64,000 bases of DNA from Paraplanobispora siamensis (lineage in GTDB: Bacteria; Actinomycetota; Actinomycetes; Streptosporangiales; Streptosporangiaceae): the NCBI RefSeq assembly GCF_016863175.1, contig NZ_BOOJ01000055.1:78555-142554 (forward strand), in the 5' to 3' direction. The translations under genes and the position numbers were made by a program. Positions 22,915 to 34,283 of the stretch are shown one piece after another. A model generated the notes under the pieces. The model did not search any database, had not been told where the DNA came from, and worked only from the letters and a program-made list of their open reading frames with translations. Within the stretch, counting starts at the first letter, position 1, and the number at the start of each line of letters is the position of its first letter.

Positions 22915-23343
22915 TCAGGACCTCATCCCCGCGTCCCGGGCCTCCTGCTTGCCGTACACGCAGAGTGCCCAGATCACGAACACGTCGATGACGATGATCA
23001 GGATCGACCACACCGGGTAGTAGGGGATGAAGAAGAAGTTCGCGATCGCGCTCAGCGCGGCCGCGGCGATGCCGACGATCCGCGCCCACATCTGGGCCGA
23101 CAGAACGCCCCAGCCGGCCACGGCCAGCACGATGCCCAGGACCAGGTGGATCCAGCCCCAGACCGTCACGTCGACCTGGTAGACGTAGTTCGGCGCGACG
23201 ACGTAGAACTCGTTTTCGAGGACGGCCGCGAGCCCCTCGATGGCCTGGAAGATCCCCACCATCATCATCATGACGGCGGCGAACAACGCGAAGCCCATGA
23301 CCCAGCCGCTGACCGGCTTGTCGGTATAAGACCTGTTTGCCAT
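22915..23343 (-). CDS. DUF7144-family membrane protein (paralogue 2)
   Basis: This 142-residue four-helix membrane protein is closely similar to the gene next to it (VWGWIHLVLG, MWARIVGIA, FFFIPYYPVWSILIIVIDVFVIWALCVYGKQEARD). It resembles the third copy at 30.9 kb even more, down to the C-terminal YGKQEAR. GGGAGG precedes the ATG. Tandem placement with paralogue 1, each with its own operator, shows duplication of a complete promoter-gene unit. Function unknown. Confidence 0.9.
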   Translation of the reverse strand: MANRSYTDKPVSGWVMGFALFAAVMMMMVGIFQAIEGLAAVLENEFYVVAPNYVYQVDVTVWGWIHLVLGIVLAVAGWGVLSAQMWARIVGIAAAALSAIANFFFIPYYPVWSILIIVIDVFVIWALCVYGKQEARDAGMRS

Positions 23344-23400
23344 GGTGACACCTCCCATCAAGTCGCTGTCCCACCATCGCCCCGTCCCCGGCCGCGGGGA

Positions 23401-23417
23401 TCACCCATCGGGGGTGA
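23401..23417. promoter_or_regulatory. 17-bp operator, perfect arms (DUF7144 paralogue 2)
   Basis: TCACCC-ATCGG-GGGTGA, centred 66 bp before the minus-strand start. It lies between that gene and the terminator of the next one. Confidence 0.8.
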
Positions 23418-23433
23418 CATGCGCGGGACGGCG

Positions 23434-23475
23434 AAAAAAGCCGCAGGTCGCCCGGGGAAACCGGGCGACCTGCGG
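23434..23475 (-). terminator. Intrinsic terminator of the DUF1269 gene at 23.5 kb
   Basis: CCGCAGGTCGCCCGG pairs over 15 bp with its complement around a GGAAA loop. Six A residues on the left read as a T-tract on the minus strand, which matches the direction of the gene that ends at 23514. Confidence 0.92.
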
Positions 23476-23513
23476 GCTGCCGGTGATCGGTCGGCTCCTC
23501 GGTGGAGCGGCCG

Positions 23514-24017
23514 TCACGCCTGTCCTGCCGCCTCCTCGCCGTGCAGGGCCTCCTGCAGACGCCGCTCGGCGTCCTTGGACAGGGAGGACTTCAGCACGGT
23601 GCCGCCGTACTTGCTGAGCGCCGCCACGGCCTTGTCCGGGGTGACCTTCTCCACCACCAGGAACAGCGCCGAGGTGCCCGGCTGGAGCATGTCGCGCACC
23701 TGCTGCTGGAAGGCCTTGTCGATGCCCGACTTCTCCAGCTTGCCCATCAGCGCGCCGAGGCCGCCGCCCAGCGCCATGCCCAGGAACGGGACGAAGAACA
23801 GCATGCCGAACAGCAGTCCCCAGAACATGCCCCAGGTCGCGCCGCCGGCCACCGCGTTGTGGTGGGTGCTGACGTGGAACTTGCCCTGCTGGTCGCGTGT
23901 GATCACCGCGACCGCGTCAGGCTGGATGATGAGTTCGTTGGTCAGGCGCTGAACCTCGCGCTCCGCGTCGGCGGCGGTCGACTCGTCGGGATAGCCGATC
24001 GCTATCAGATCTGCCAT
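23514..24017 (-). CDS. DUF1269 domain protein
   Basis: This 167-residue protein has the two soluble halves of DUF1269 (ADLIAIGYPDESTAADAEREVQRL, and a C-terminal ALFLVVEKVTPDKAVAALSKYGGTVLKSSLS) around a very hydrophobic Gly-rich hairpin (about 58-92, MFWGLLFGMLFFVPFLGMALGGGLGALMG). It should be membrane-associated with both ends on one side. The family has no proven function. A perfect 17-bp operator is centred 72 bp upstream. It is the second DUF1269-type gene in the block and is only distantly similar to the first. Confidence 0.9.
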   Translation of the reverse strand: MADLIAIGYPDESTAADAEREVQRLTNELIIQPDAVAVITRDQQGKFHVSTHHNAVAGGATWGMFWGLLFGMLFFVPFLGMALGGGLGALMGKLEKSGIDKAFQQQVRDMLQPGTSALFLVVEKVTPDKAVAALSKYGGTVLKSSLSKDAERRLQEALHGEEAAGQA

Positions 24018-24080
24018 GGTTCGCCCTCTCCCTTGTTCGTTTCCTCGTCCTAAGGAGATCGGTCCGCCGGGCCCGCCTCA

Positions 24081-24097
24081 TCACCCTCGCCGGGTGA
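24081..24097. promoter_or_regulatory. 17-bp operator, perfect arms, in a divergent gap
   Basis: TCACCC-TCGCC-GGGTGA lies between the minus-strand DUF1269 gene (72 bp away) and the plus-strand small membrane gene (about 120 bp away), and could serve both. Confidence 0.78.
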
Positions 24098-24211
24098 AGT
24101 GTCTGATTCCGGATTTGGGAAACTCGTCACGCGCCCCTGGCCGGCACCCTCCCCTGCGGGAACGGAGAACGGCACCGGCGCCATGGCAGGGGCCACGGAA
24201 AGGCGGGCACC

Positions 24212-24421
24212 ATGGAACTGTTCCTCGAAGTGATCGCCGGCGCCGCTGTGATCTGGTGGCTGTGCCGTTGTGCCGTCCGCTCCCGGAGGGATCGTCAGGC
24301 CGGACCCCCCGCTTCCGGTTCCCACGACGCCGGGGTGTGGGTGAACCCGGGCAGGTGGGCCCAGATCGTGGCGGAGCTGGACCCGGAGGACCGGGAGCGG
24401 CGTCCCGGCCGGCCCGAATGA
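24212..24421 (+). CDS. Single-TM small protein of the SHDxGV family, copy 1
   Basis: This 69-residue protein has one N-terminal TM helix (FLEVIAGAAVIWWLC), a basic stop-transfer stretch (RSRRDR), a short linker and a C-terminal motif GSHDAGVWVNPGRWAQIVAEL. The gene at 31.99 kb has the same plan and motif (GSHDRGVEVDEEAWAEIV). I know of no named family. GGCGGGC precedes the ATG. The YihY-family gene begins one base after its stop, so the two are co-transcribed, probably from the operator at 24081. Confidence 0.65.
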   Translation: MELFLEVIAGAAVIWWLCRCAVRSRRDRQAGPPASGSHDAGVWVNPGRWAQIVAELDPEDRERRPGRPE

Positions 24422-24422
24422 C

Positions 24423-25343
24423 GTGGCCGTGCGTGAGCGGCTGCTGAGCCTGGCGCGCTGGAGCGGGCTCGCGCTGACCCTCAGATGCCTCCAGCGGTTC
24501 CGTCACATCGACGGGCGCAACCGCAGCCTGGTCATCGCCGGGCAGACGTTCACCACCATCATCCCGCTGCTGATCCTCACGGCCAGCGTCACCGGCTCCG
24601 GCGGGAGCCACGTGGTCGGCGACGAGCTGGTGATCCGCTTCCACCTCACCGGTGACAGCGCGGAGGCCATGCGCACGCTGTTCGCCCGCCCGCCGGTCGC
24701 CGCCCAGACCATGTCCGTGATCGGTCTCATCGTCCTGCTGGCGTCGCTGCTGAGCCTGACCCGGTCGCTCCAGCGTGTCTACGAGGAGGCGTGGGGCCTG
24801 CCCCCGCACGGCATCCCCGGCACGTTCAACGGCCTGGCCGGCGTGTCGCTGCTGCTGGCGCAGCTCATCATCCTCACGTTGCTGACGTCGGCGCTGCACA
24901 GTGCGCCCGGAGGCTCGGTCATCGCCGCCTTCGTCCGGGTCCTGGCTGCGATACCGCTGTGGGCGGTGCTGCAGTACCTGCTCCTCAGCCGCCGGATACC
25001 GATCCGCCGGCTCGTCCCCGGCGCGATCGTGGCCGCCTGCGGGCAGCTGGTCGTGACGATGGCCTCGGCGTACTGGATGCCGCGGGTGATCGAGAACGAC
25101 GCCGGACGGTACGGCCTGATCGGTGTGACGTTCGCGCTGATCTCCTGGCTGATCATCATCGGGCTGGCGATCGTCCTCGCCGCGGTGATCGGCGCGGAGC
25201 TCGCGCCGCCGCAGGAGACGGAACCCACGCGGGAGGACCCCGCCGCCGAGGTTCCGGCGGCGGGGTCCTCCGGGGCTTCCGACGTCGGGGCCTCCGGCGC
25301 CCCCGAGGCTCCCGGAACGTCCGGGACCCCCCGGGTCACCTAG
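24423..25343 (+). CDS. YihY/BrkB-family membrane protein
   Basis: This 306-residue protein has about six TM helices and family features: an N-terminal basic helix, LVIAGQTFTTIIPLLILTAS, then LTRSLQRVYEEAW near residue 118 and a C-terminal pair of helices (VTFALISWLIIIGLAIVLAAVIGAEL). These match the YihY/virulence-factor BrkB family (UPF0761), transporters of unknown substrate despite the old RNase BN name. The GTG start is one base after the preceding stop. The tail from about 262 is Pro/Ser/Gly-rich, and its last codons overlap the convergent DUF6069 gene by 8 bp. Confidence 0.8.
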   Translation: MAVRERLLSLARWSGLALTLRCLQRFRHIDGRNRSLVIAGQTFTTIIPLLILTASVTGSGGSHVVGDELVIRFHLTGDSAEAMRTLFARPPVAAQTMSVIGLIVLLASLLSLTRSLQRVYEEAWGLPPHGIPGTFNGLAGVSLLLAQLIILTLLTSALHSAPGGSVIAAFVRVLAAIPLWAVLQYLLLSRRIPIRRLVPGAIVAACGQLVVTMASAYWMPRVIENDAGRYGLIGVTFALISWLIIIGLAIVLAAVIGAELAPPQETEPTREDPAAEVPAAGSSGASDVGASGAPEAPGTSGTPRVT

Positions 25344-25896
25344 CCGATCGGATCGCCGTGTAGCCGACCTTGGGGAGCATCGTCAGGATGACGAGCCCCA
25401 CACAGAGATTGGCCAGGCCGGTCGCGAGCTGGGTCGACAGCGGCGCCTCGGCGGTGAAGGGCAGGATGGCGAAGGCGGCCGTCAGCAGCCCGATGATCGT
25501 GGAGAAGTACGCCAGCGGCCGCGGGGTGAGCGTGACCAGGATCTGCAGGATCAACGTGGCGATGAGCGCGCCCGTACCCGCGGAGATCACGTAGAGCGCC
25601 GTCCCTGACGCGCCGGTCAGTCCCCTGCTCCGCGGGGTCAGCAGCTCGACGTTGAGGATCCCCTCCGCGACGAGCACGCCGAGCCACGCCACCAGGCCGG
25701 CGACCACGGCCGTGGCCAGGCCGCCGCCCCAGAGCCTGCCCGTGTCGACGGCGGGCGGTTCCTCGGACGGCGCGGGCGAGCGGGACGGGAGCGGCCCGGC
25801 CTGCGGGTAGTCCCCGGCCTGCTGATACTCCCCGCCCTGCTGGTAGTTCCCCCGGGGCTCGTAGCCGCCGGGTGGGTCGTACATCGATCCGGACAT
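25336..25896 (-). CDS. DUF6069-like four-TM protein
   Basis: This 186-residue protein has a Tyr/Gln/Gly-rich N-terminus (repeats of GxYQQ type, about 10-35) and four TM helices from residue 55. The pattern LWGGGLATAVVAGLVAWLG, then LTPRPLAYFSTIIGLLTAAFAILPFT and LATGLANLCVGLVILTMLP fits DUF6069 membrane proteins. Function unknown. It is the only gene of the block without a recognisable copy of the 17-bp operator immediately upstream; it may be transcribed from the GH63-GH13 operon, whose last gene ends 50 bp before its start. Confidence 0.75.
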   Translation of the reverse strand: MSGSMYDPPGGYEPRGNYQQGGEYQQAGDYPQAGPLPSRSPAPSEEPPAVDTGRLWGGGLATAVVAGLVAWLGVLVAEGILNVELLTPRSRGLTGASGTALYVISAGTGALIATLILQILVTLTPRPLAYFSTIIGLLTAAFAILPFTAEAPLSTQLATGLANLCVGLVILTMLPKVGYTAIRSAR

Positions 25897-25946
25897 CGTC
25901 AGGACTCCTCACACGGTCGCGGTCACCGGTTGCCCGTCCGGAGCGG

Positions 25947-27469
25947 TCACGGCTGCGCCGCCGGAGCCGCCCCGGGAGGTGCGGTCGCGGCCGGTTCGAC
26001 CGCGAAGACGTTGCCGGCCCAGCCGTCGAGCGCGACGTACAGGCCGGGATCACGCATCTCGGCGCCGTCGCGTTCGTACGCCGTGCCGGTCAGCAGGTCG
26101 CGCAGGATCCAGCGCCGGTCGGGCAGCTCGGACCAGGCCAGCGGCAGGCGGGCCTGCGCGGCCCGGTCCTGCAGGTTGACCACGACCAGGTGCCGCCCCT
26201 GCGGGCGGGACCAGCTCCAGGCCGCCATCCCCTCGCAGGACCGGTTGTCCGGCCAGCCGGTGCACTCGACCGGCTGCCAGTCGCCCTCGCGCATGCCGCT
26301 CGCGCCGACGGCCGCCAGCAACCGCTCGTGGAAGGCCCGCAGCTCCGGCACGGGCTCCTCGTCCGGCCGCCGGGTGAGGAAGACGGGCACTCTGACCCGG
26401 CGCCCCTCGAACTGGCCCTCGTGCCACAGGGTGGCCCCCGGCAGGGTGGCGATCATCATCGCGGCGGCCCGCTCCTTGGCCGGATCGAACACCGCGGCGG
26501 CCCGGGGCTCGTCGTGGTTCTCCAGGAAGCGCACCAGCCCCTCCTGGTAGGCCAGGTCCGCGCGCAGGTGACCGCGCACGGATCCGGGGCTCTCGTGCAG
26601 CAGCCGGTCGTACAGCCGCTTGTCGTAGCAGAAGTCGAAGCCCTGCTGCTGCAGGACCCATTCCATGTCCCAGTAGGCCTCGGCCACGAACATCAGCGAC
26701 GGGTGGCGCTCCCTGACCCGGCCGATGACGAACGGCCAGAACTCCTCCGCCGGGGGCGTGCCCGCCCGATCGCCCCAGGTCTTGGCGAACACCTCGGTGG
26801 TCAGCAGCATGGCCATGTCGCAGCGCACGCCGTCACACTGCTCGCCGATCCGGGTCAGCACCTCGGCGGTGGCGGCGCGCAGCCCGGGCGCGAAGGCGTT
26901 GAGCTGCGCCACGTCCGGCCAGGGCGCGAAGAACGGGTCCCGCCCGCGCGCGACGACCACGCCGTCCCGGGCGAAGAAGGCCGCCGGGTCCCGCTCCAGG
27001 TCGGCGGCATGGCCGCGGACGAAGTACTCGGGGTGGGCGGTCAGCCAGGGATGGTCGGGGGCCACGTGGTTGGGCACGTAGTCCAGCAGCAGCCGCAGGC
27101 CCCGGCGGGCCAGCGCGTCCCTCGCCGCGGCCAGTCCCGCCGTCCCGCCCAGCCTGGGGTCGACGGTGTAGTCGCGCACGCAGTACGGCGAGCCGGCGAT
27201 GTCGCGGTCGGTGACGTCGGGCAGGGCGGCCCGGAAGGAGTCGCGCAGCCCGGACTGGGTCAGGGCGAGTTCGCGGCCGGCCGAGCTGCGCTGCCACACG
27301 CCCATCAGCCAGACCGTGTCGACACCGGGCAGCGCCAGCGCGTCCCACTCCTGCCCGGGCACGTCCTGCAGACCTATCGTCCGGCCGTGGCGGCGTTCCA
27401 GCTCGCCCAGCCACACCCACGTGTTGACCTCGTAGATCACCGGGGCCGGCCGCGGCCGGCGGTCGCCCG

Positions 27470-27473
<4 letters not shown>
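25947..27473 (-). CDS. GH13 alpha-amylase-family glycosidase
   Basis: This 508-residue cytosolic enzyme of the GH13 TIM-barrel type shows the four family regions: DYVPNH (131-136), GVRCDMAML with nucleophile Asp219, FVAEAYWDME with acid/base Glu265, and ENHDEPR with Asp321. Signal peptide and starch-binding module are absent, so it acts on intracellular alpha-glucans or trehalose-like compounds. Its ATG overlaps the stop of the upstream GH63 gene (ATGA), so translation is coupled. The pair probably mobilises stored carbohydrate; exact specificity is not clear from sequence. Confidence 0.88.
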
Positions 27474-30316
<2,843 letters not shown>

Positions 30317-30449
30317 CTCCGCAGCACCTCCACGATCGTCGCCGACGGTTGTGCGCAGCACGCGGCGCGACCCCGGCGGGCGCCGCTCTGGCGCCCGCCG
30401 GTGCCGCTCGCCCACAGCCGACCGTCGCACCGCGGGACGGGCCCTCCCA

Positions 30450-30466
30450 TCACCCGGCGAGGGTGA
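30450..30466. promoter_or_regulatory. 17-bp operator, perfect arms, between GH63 and SHOCT genes
   Basis: TCACCC-GGCGA-GGGTGA in a divergent gap. It is centred 71 bp before the SHOCT gene and 142 bp before the GH63 gene. Confidence 0.8.
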
Positions 30467-30528
30467 TGAGGCCGCTCCGGCGGCCGGATCTCCTGGAACC
30501 GAACTCGCGCGGATCCGGGAGGCCGATG

Positions 30529-30870
30529 ATGGGGATGCTTCGCAAGCGAGGAAAAGGAAGACCGCTGCGCAACGCGGTGGTGATCGCCGGTGCCGGTGCC
30601 GCCGCCTACAAGGCGATCAAGCGCCGCCAGGCCAAAAACGCCGTTCAGGGCGATGAGTACTACGACGAGTACGTCGACGACCAGGAACAGATCACGGCGC
30701 CGCCTGCCGCGCAGACGGTGCCCGCGCGGGCGGCGTCCGCGCGGGCGACGTCACCGGTGTCCGCCGGCGGGACGGTGGCCGAGCTGGAGCGGCTCAAGGT
30801 GCTGCTCGACCAGGGAGCCATCACGGAAGAGGAGTTCCGCGCGGCCAAGCAGCAGGTGCTGCGCGGTTAG
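30529..30870 (+). CDS. SHOCT-domain protein
   Basis: This 113-residue protein has a basic N-terminus, a short hydrophobic helix (NAVVIAGAGAAAYKAIKRR), an acidic Tyr-rich stretch (EYYDEYVDD), an Ala/Pro linker and a C-terminal SHOCT module (VAELERLKVLLDQGAITEEE then FRAAKQQVL). SHOCT modules are short oligomerisation or membrane-proximal domains. Of two adjacent ATGs, the second has the better spacing (6 bp) to GGGAGG. The DUF7144 paralogue 3 starts 26 bp after its stop, so the two form an operon under the operator at 30450. Confidence 0.85.
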   Translation: MGMLRKRGKGRPLRNAVVIAGAGAAAYKAIKRRQAKNAVQGDEYYDEYVDDQEQITAPPAAQTVPARAASARATSPVSAGGTVAELERLKVLLDQGAITEEEFRAAKQQVLRG

Positions 30871-30896
30871 CGCCTGACGGGACATGGAGGTGCCAC

Positions 30897-31328
30897 ATGG
30901 CAGGCAGGTCGCACGCGGACGATCAGGTGAGTGGCTGGACCACGGGATCGATCCTCTTCACCGCCGTCCTGATGATGACGGTGGGGTTCTTCCAGGCGAT
31001 CGAGGGGATCGCGGCCATTCTGGAGGACCAGTTCTACATTCCCGCGCCGAACTACATCTATGCGATCGACGTGACCGCCTGGGGCTGGACACATCTGGCC
31101 CTGGGCGTCGTGGTGGGCATCGCGGGCTGGGGTGTGATGTCGGCTCAGCTCTGGGCCCGCATCGTCGGGATCATCGCGGCCGCGCTGAGCGCGATCGCGA
31201 ACTTCTTCTTCATCCCCTACTACCCGATCTGGGCGCTGCTCATCATCGCCATCGACGTGTTCGTGATCTGGACCCTGTGCGTGTACGGCAAGCAGGAGGC
31301 CCGGCAGGCGGGACTCCGCGGCGACTGA
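30897..31328 (+). CDS. DUF7144-family membrane protein (paralogue 3)
   Basis: This 143-residue protein has four TM helices and the family blocks FQAIEGIAAILEDQFY, DVTAWGWTHLALG, LWARIVGIIAAALSAIANFF and YYPIWALLIIAIDVFVIWTL. The C-terminus, VYGKQEARQAG, is nearly that of paralogue 2. GGAGG precedes the ATG. Here the gene is second in an operon after a SHOCT protein, unlike the stand-alone copies at 22-23 kb. The transcript ends at the hairpin at 31353. Confidence 0.9.
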   Translation: MAGRSHADDQVSGWTTGSILFTAVLMMTVGFFQAIEGIAAILEDQFYIPAPNYIYAIDVTAWGWTHLALGVVVGIAGWGVMSAQLWARIVGIIAAALSAIANFFFIPYYPIWALLIIAIDVFVIWTLCVYGKQEARQAGLRGD

Positions 31329-31352
31329 CACGGCGACTGGCGGCGTGACGAC

Positions 31353-31383
31353 CGGCAGGCCCCCGTGAACCGGGGGCCTGCCG
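31353..31383. terminator. Hairpin terminator between convergent genes
   Basis: CGGCAGGCCCCCG pairs with its complement over 13 bp around a 5-base loop. It lies 25 bp after the DUF7144 stop and 40 bp before the end of the convergent small membrane gene. No T-tract. Confidence 0.75.
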
Positions 31384-31422
31384 CATGTCGCCCGCATGTC
31401 GCCGTATCCCGACATGCCGCCG

Positions 31423-31716
31423 TCACATGCTGCGCAGGTCGACCATCCGGTCGCGCCGCAGAACGGTGCTCACCCAGTGGCTCAGGTCGACCAGCACCCC
31501 GAGGGCGATCCAGAGCCACGCCCAGCCGGGGACCCCCACCCCCGGCACGTAGAACAGCACGTACAGCAGCGTCGCGAACGGGAAGAAGACGATGCCGAGC
31601 AGCGGCACGATCCAGGTGCCGAAGGCGGCGTCGACCAGGTTCGGCCGGGCCAGCCACACGACGAGCAACGCGAACCTGGGGAAGAATCCAGCGAAGATCG
31701 CAAACAGGCAGCCCAC
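31423..31716 (-). CDS. Small three-TM hypothetical protein
   Basis: This 97-residue membrane protein (MGCLFAIFAGFFPRFALLVV then FGTWIVPLLGIVFFPFATLLYVLFYVPG and a third helix WAWLWIALGVLVDLSHW) ends in a basic tail. Similar proteins are widespread in actinomycetes and uncharacterised. GGGGACG precedes the ATG. Two copies of the block's operator lie upstream at 31810 and 31869, so it probably belongs to the same regulon. Confidence 0.8.
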   Translation of the reverse strand: MGCLFAIFAGFFPRFALLVVWLARPNLVDAAFGTWIVPLLGIVFFPFATLLYVLFYVPGVGVPGWAWLWIALGVLVDLSHWVSTVLRRDRMVDLRSM

Positions 31717-31809
31717 GGCCGTCCCCTTTCTCCGGAACCCTCATCGTCCGGGCCCTCCCCGCGAAGGAGGCCCTGGCTCACACGAAACCCCGTGTCCCCG
31801 GCGCCCGGC

Positions 31810-31826
31810 TCACCCTTGCCGGGCGA
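31810..31826. promoter_or_regulatory. 17-bp operator before the small membrane gene
   Basis: TCACCC-TTGCC-GGGCGA, one mismatch from perfect arms, centred 102 bp before the minus-strand start. Confidence 0.65.
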
Positions 31827-31868
31827 GATGGGCGCCGGAGGCCGTCAGCTGCGCCGAATCTTCGCTTC

Positions 31869-31885
31869 TCATCCCTCATGGGTGA
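31869..31885. promoter_or_regulatory. 17-bp operator in a divergent gap
   Basis: TCATCC-CTCAT-GGGTGA. It is centred 117 bp before the plus-strand SHDxGV gene, and extra TCACCG half-sites follow at 31887 and 31898. Confidence 0.68.
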
Positions 31886-31993
31886 TTCACCGGCGCGTCA
31901 CCGGCGTGATGCTCTCCCCATAGCGCGACCGGCCGTGGCGGCCGGATCGCCGGCCCCGGGCCACCCGGCGTCCATCCGCCGGTGGAGGTGATC

Positions 31994-32248
31994 GTGTTGA
32001 CCCTGTCCGTATGCTTGCTGATCGTCGCCGTCATCACCACTGTGATCATCGTGTTGCGCCGCCGGCGCCGCCGGGCCTGGGCGGCCGACTCCCCGGCCGC
32101 GAGCGTGAAACCCCCCGACCCCGCCGGGTCCCATGATCGCGGGGTCGAGGTGGACGAGGAGGCCTGGGCGGAGATCGTCAGGCACCTGAAGAAGGAGGGG
32201 ATCCGAGACGAGCCGGGGGACGGTCGGCCCGCCGGCGGGCCGCGCTGA
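31994..32248 (+). CDS. Single-TM small protein of the SHDxGV family, copy 2
   Basis: This 84-residue protein has an N-terminal TM helix (LTLSVCLLIVAVITTVIIVL), an Arg-rich stop (RRRRRRAW) and the motif GSHDRGVEVDEEAWAEIVRHL, which aligns with the gene at 24212. The GTG at 31994 has GGAGG 5 bp upstream; an earlier GTG overlaps that site. Its last 71 bp overlap the 3' end of the convergent hydrolase gene. Function unknown; the conserved C-terminal motif should lie in the cytoplasm or outside depending on topology. Confidence 0.65.
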   Translation: MLTLSVCLLIVAVITTVIIVLRRRRRRAWAADSPAASVKPPDPAGSHDRGVEVDEEAWAEIVRHLKKEGIRDEPGDGRPAGGPR

Positions 32249-34178
32249 CCGGGGCCGGCCGCAGCCGCTCGCCGAGCTGCCGGCGACGGGCCCAGGCCAG
32301 CTCGCGCTCCCCCAGCGCCTTGTCGATGTTCTCCAGCGTGCCGGGCCCGGCGGGCAGGTCGAAGGCGGCATGGATGAACCGCGACAGGTCCGCCCGGTAG
32401 TCGTGGCCCAGGGCCTCGAGCCGGCCGGGGACGACCCGGTTGGCGTTCAGCAGGTCGACGAAGGTGATCACTGAGGTGACGAACGGCCGCCAGGTGGCCC
32501 CCCGGGGGATCCCGGGTCTGCGCGTGGCGGGCGGCCCCAGCCACTCGGGCGCCTGGATCAGCAGCGGCAGCCCGAGCTTGGGGATGGGGTCCTCGTCGTG
32601 TGTGAGCAGGACGATCCTGACCCCTTCCCTCCGCTCCCGGGGGAGCGCGAGCCACTCGTCGTAGGAGGCCACCTCCACGATGCGCCCGTGCGGGTCGCAC
32701 TCCTCGGGGTCGTCCAGCCAGGCCTGCCGCCAGGCCGAGGCGAAGGGCGTCCCGACGAACAGGGCGCGGTCGATCATCAGCAGGTCCATGCCCCTGGCGC
32801 CCTGCCGCAGGAAGACGTTCTGGGCGGCGTGGCTGCCGAGGCTCTCGCCGAACAGCAGCAGCCGGGGCCGGCGCTCGGGCGGCAGGGAGCGCAGCTTCCA
32901 GCTCATGGCCGTCAGGAAGGCGAGGTTGTCCTCCCACGCCGTCTTGATCCTGTCCAGGGAGAGGTAGGAGGGGCGTACGGAGTACTGGATCGCGGCCGAG
33001 GCGACGTCGCCGCCGGTGAGGTACTCCACCGTCTCGACGGCCATGTAGTTGACGTAGCCGGTGCCCGTCGGCGAGAAGTAGGCGATGGTCCCGCGGTCGA
33101 AGGCGCCCAGGCGCTCGAGCTCCCGCATGGCCAGGTCGGCCCGCTCGGTCGCCGTGGCGGCCGAGGCCAGGCCGACGAACACCCGGATCGGGTCCTTCGT
33201 GCCGGTCGCCCCGGTGACGTCCGCGATCTCCCGCGCGGTCAGCGCCATGTTCACGTACCGGCGGCCCTCCCGCCCGAAGTCCGCCCAGTCGACCAGGCTG
33301 CCGGGCCCGCCGCTGACCCACCGCGATGAAGGCGGCGTGTCGTGGGCGGGCTCGATCACCGTGCCCGCCTCCTCCAGGCGGTGGTAGACGACGCGGGCGG
33401 CGCGGTAGGCGGCGTACCCGAACAGACCTCTGACGATCATGTTCCCGGCCGCCAGGCTGACCGGTGCGAGCGAGGGGGCCGCCCACCGGACGCCCCGGGC
33501 GGCGACCGCGGCCGCCGCCGACTCGGCCCGCGAGGCCGCCGTGATGGAGCCCGAGATGACGCCCCCCACCAGGATCGCGCGCCTGGCCAGCAGCTGGCCG
33601 CTCCCGTGCTCCTCAGTGGGAGTGTCCGGCTTCCCCTGTTCCTCCTGGCCGGCCACGGCCCGGCGCTGCCAGAAGTAGAGCGCGGCGCCGACTCCCGTGC
33701 CCGCCCCGAGCACGGTCCAGACGTTCACCCGGCCCACGGCGCGCTGTCCCGTCAGCCGGCGGACCAGCCCGTCGGCGCCCGTGGTGAGCGCACCCGCGAT
33801 CCCTCCGGTGACCAGCCGCCAGCCGGCCGCCCGGACGGCGGCGCGGGCCAGCGGTTCCCCGGCGCGCTGGGCGAAGAGGCGCTGCACGAGTATTCCGGCG
33901 CCGACGGCGCCGAGGTTGGCGGCGAAGGTCGCGGTCCCCGCCCGGCGCCGCGATCCGGACAGGCGGCGGGCCACCGCGGTGATGCCCTCCTGGGCCGTCA
34001 CCGTGAGCCCGTAGTTGGCCGCCGCGACGACGCCGGTGATCACTGCCTGGTCACGGGTCGTGCGCGGCAACAGGCCGGGCTGGAAGGACGGGCCCACACT
34101 GCCCACCGCCGCGAGCAGGCCCGCGGCCTCGGCAGTCTCGATGTCGGCCCCGACGATCCGGGTGAACACATCGGGCAT
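32178..34178 (-). CDS. Membrane-anchored alpha/beta-hydrolase (Abhydrolase_9 type)
   Basis: This 666-residue protein has an N-terminal region with several weak hydrophobic helices (about 20-270) and a C-terminal hydrolase domain. The catalytic Ser lies in LLLFGESLGSHAAQN (GxSxG, about residue 445), preceded by the conserved RIKTAWEDNLAFLTAMSW and followed by LTHDEDPIPKLG and, near the end, LEALGHDYRADL. This matches the Abhydrolase_9 family with its N-terminal membrane domain; substrates are unknown. A lone GGGTGA half-site (34220) lies 42 bp upstream but no full operator. Its 3' end overlaps the SHDxGV gene. Confidence 0.82.
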   Translation of the reverse strand: MPDVFTRIVGADIETAEAAGLLAAVGSVGPSFQPGLLPRTTRDQAVITGVVAAANYGLTVTAQEGITAVARRLSGSRRRAGTATFAANLGAVGAGILVQRLFAQRAGEPLARAAVRAAGWRLVTGGIAGALTTGADGLVRRLTGQRAVGRVNVWTVLGAGTGVGAALYFWQRRAVAGQEEQGKPDTPTEEHGSGQLLARRAILVGGVISGSITAASRAESAAAAVAARGVRWAAPSLAPVSLAAGNMIVRGLFGYAAYRAARVVYHRLEEAGTVIEPAHDTPPSSRWVSGGPGSLVDWADFGREGRRYVNMALTAREIADVTGATGTKDPIRVFVGLASAATATERADLAMRELERLGAFDRGTIAYFSPTGTGYVNYMAVETVEYLTGGDVASAAIQYSVRPSYLSLDRIKTAWEDNLAFLTAMSWKLRSLPPERRPRLLLFGESLGSHAAQNVFLRQGARGMDLLMIDRALFVGTPFASAWRQAWLDDPEECDPHGRIVEVASYDEWLALPRERREGVRIVLLTHDEDPIPKLGLPLLIQAPEWLGPPATRRPGIPRGATWRPFVTSVITFVDLLNANRVVPGRLEALGHDYRADLSRFIHAAFDLPAGPGTLENIDKALGERELAWARRRQLGERLRPAPVSAARRRADRPPARLGSPPSSGA

Positions 34179-34250
34179 GGCATCCCCCACTTCGCATTCC
34201 CCGCTTCCGAGAGCGGGACGGGTGATCACGGGTGCGGCCGCTCCGGGAAG

Positions 34251-34277
34251 GACCCGGCCCGGCGGCCGGGCCGGGTC
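34251..34277 (-). terminator. Hairpin terminator of the arginine deiminase operon
   Basis: GACCCGGCCCGG and its complement form a 12-bp stem with a 3-base loop, 7 bp past the carbamate kinase stop. No T-tract. Confidence 0.7.
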
Positions 34278-34283
34278 CGGCGG

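Noticed and set aside
34220..34225. GGGTGA before the Abhydrolase_9 gene as an operator copy
   Set aside because: The expected partner arm is absent (GAGAGC); a single hexamer is not informative in such GC-rich DNA.
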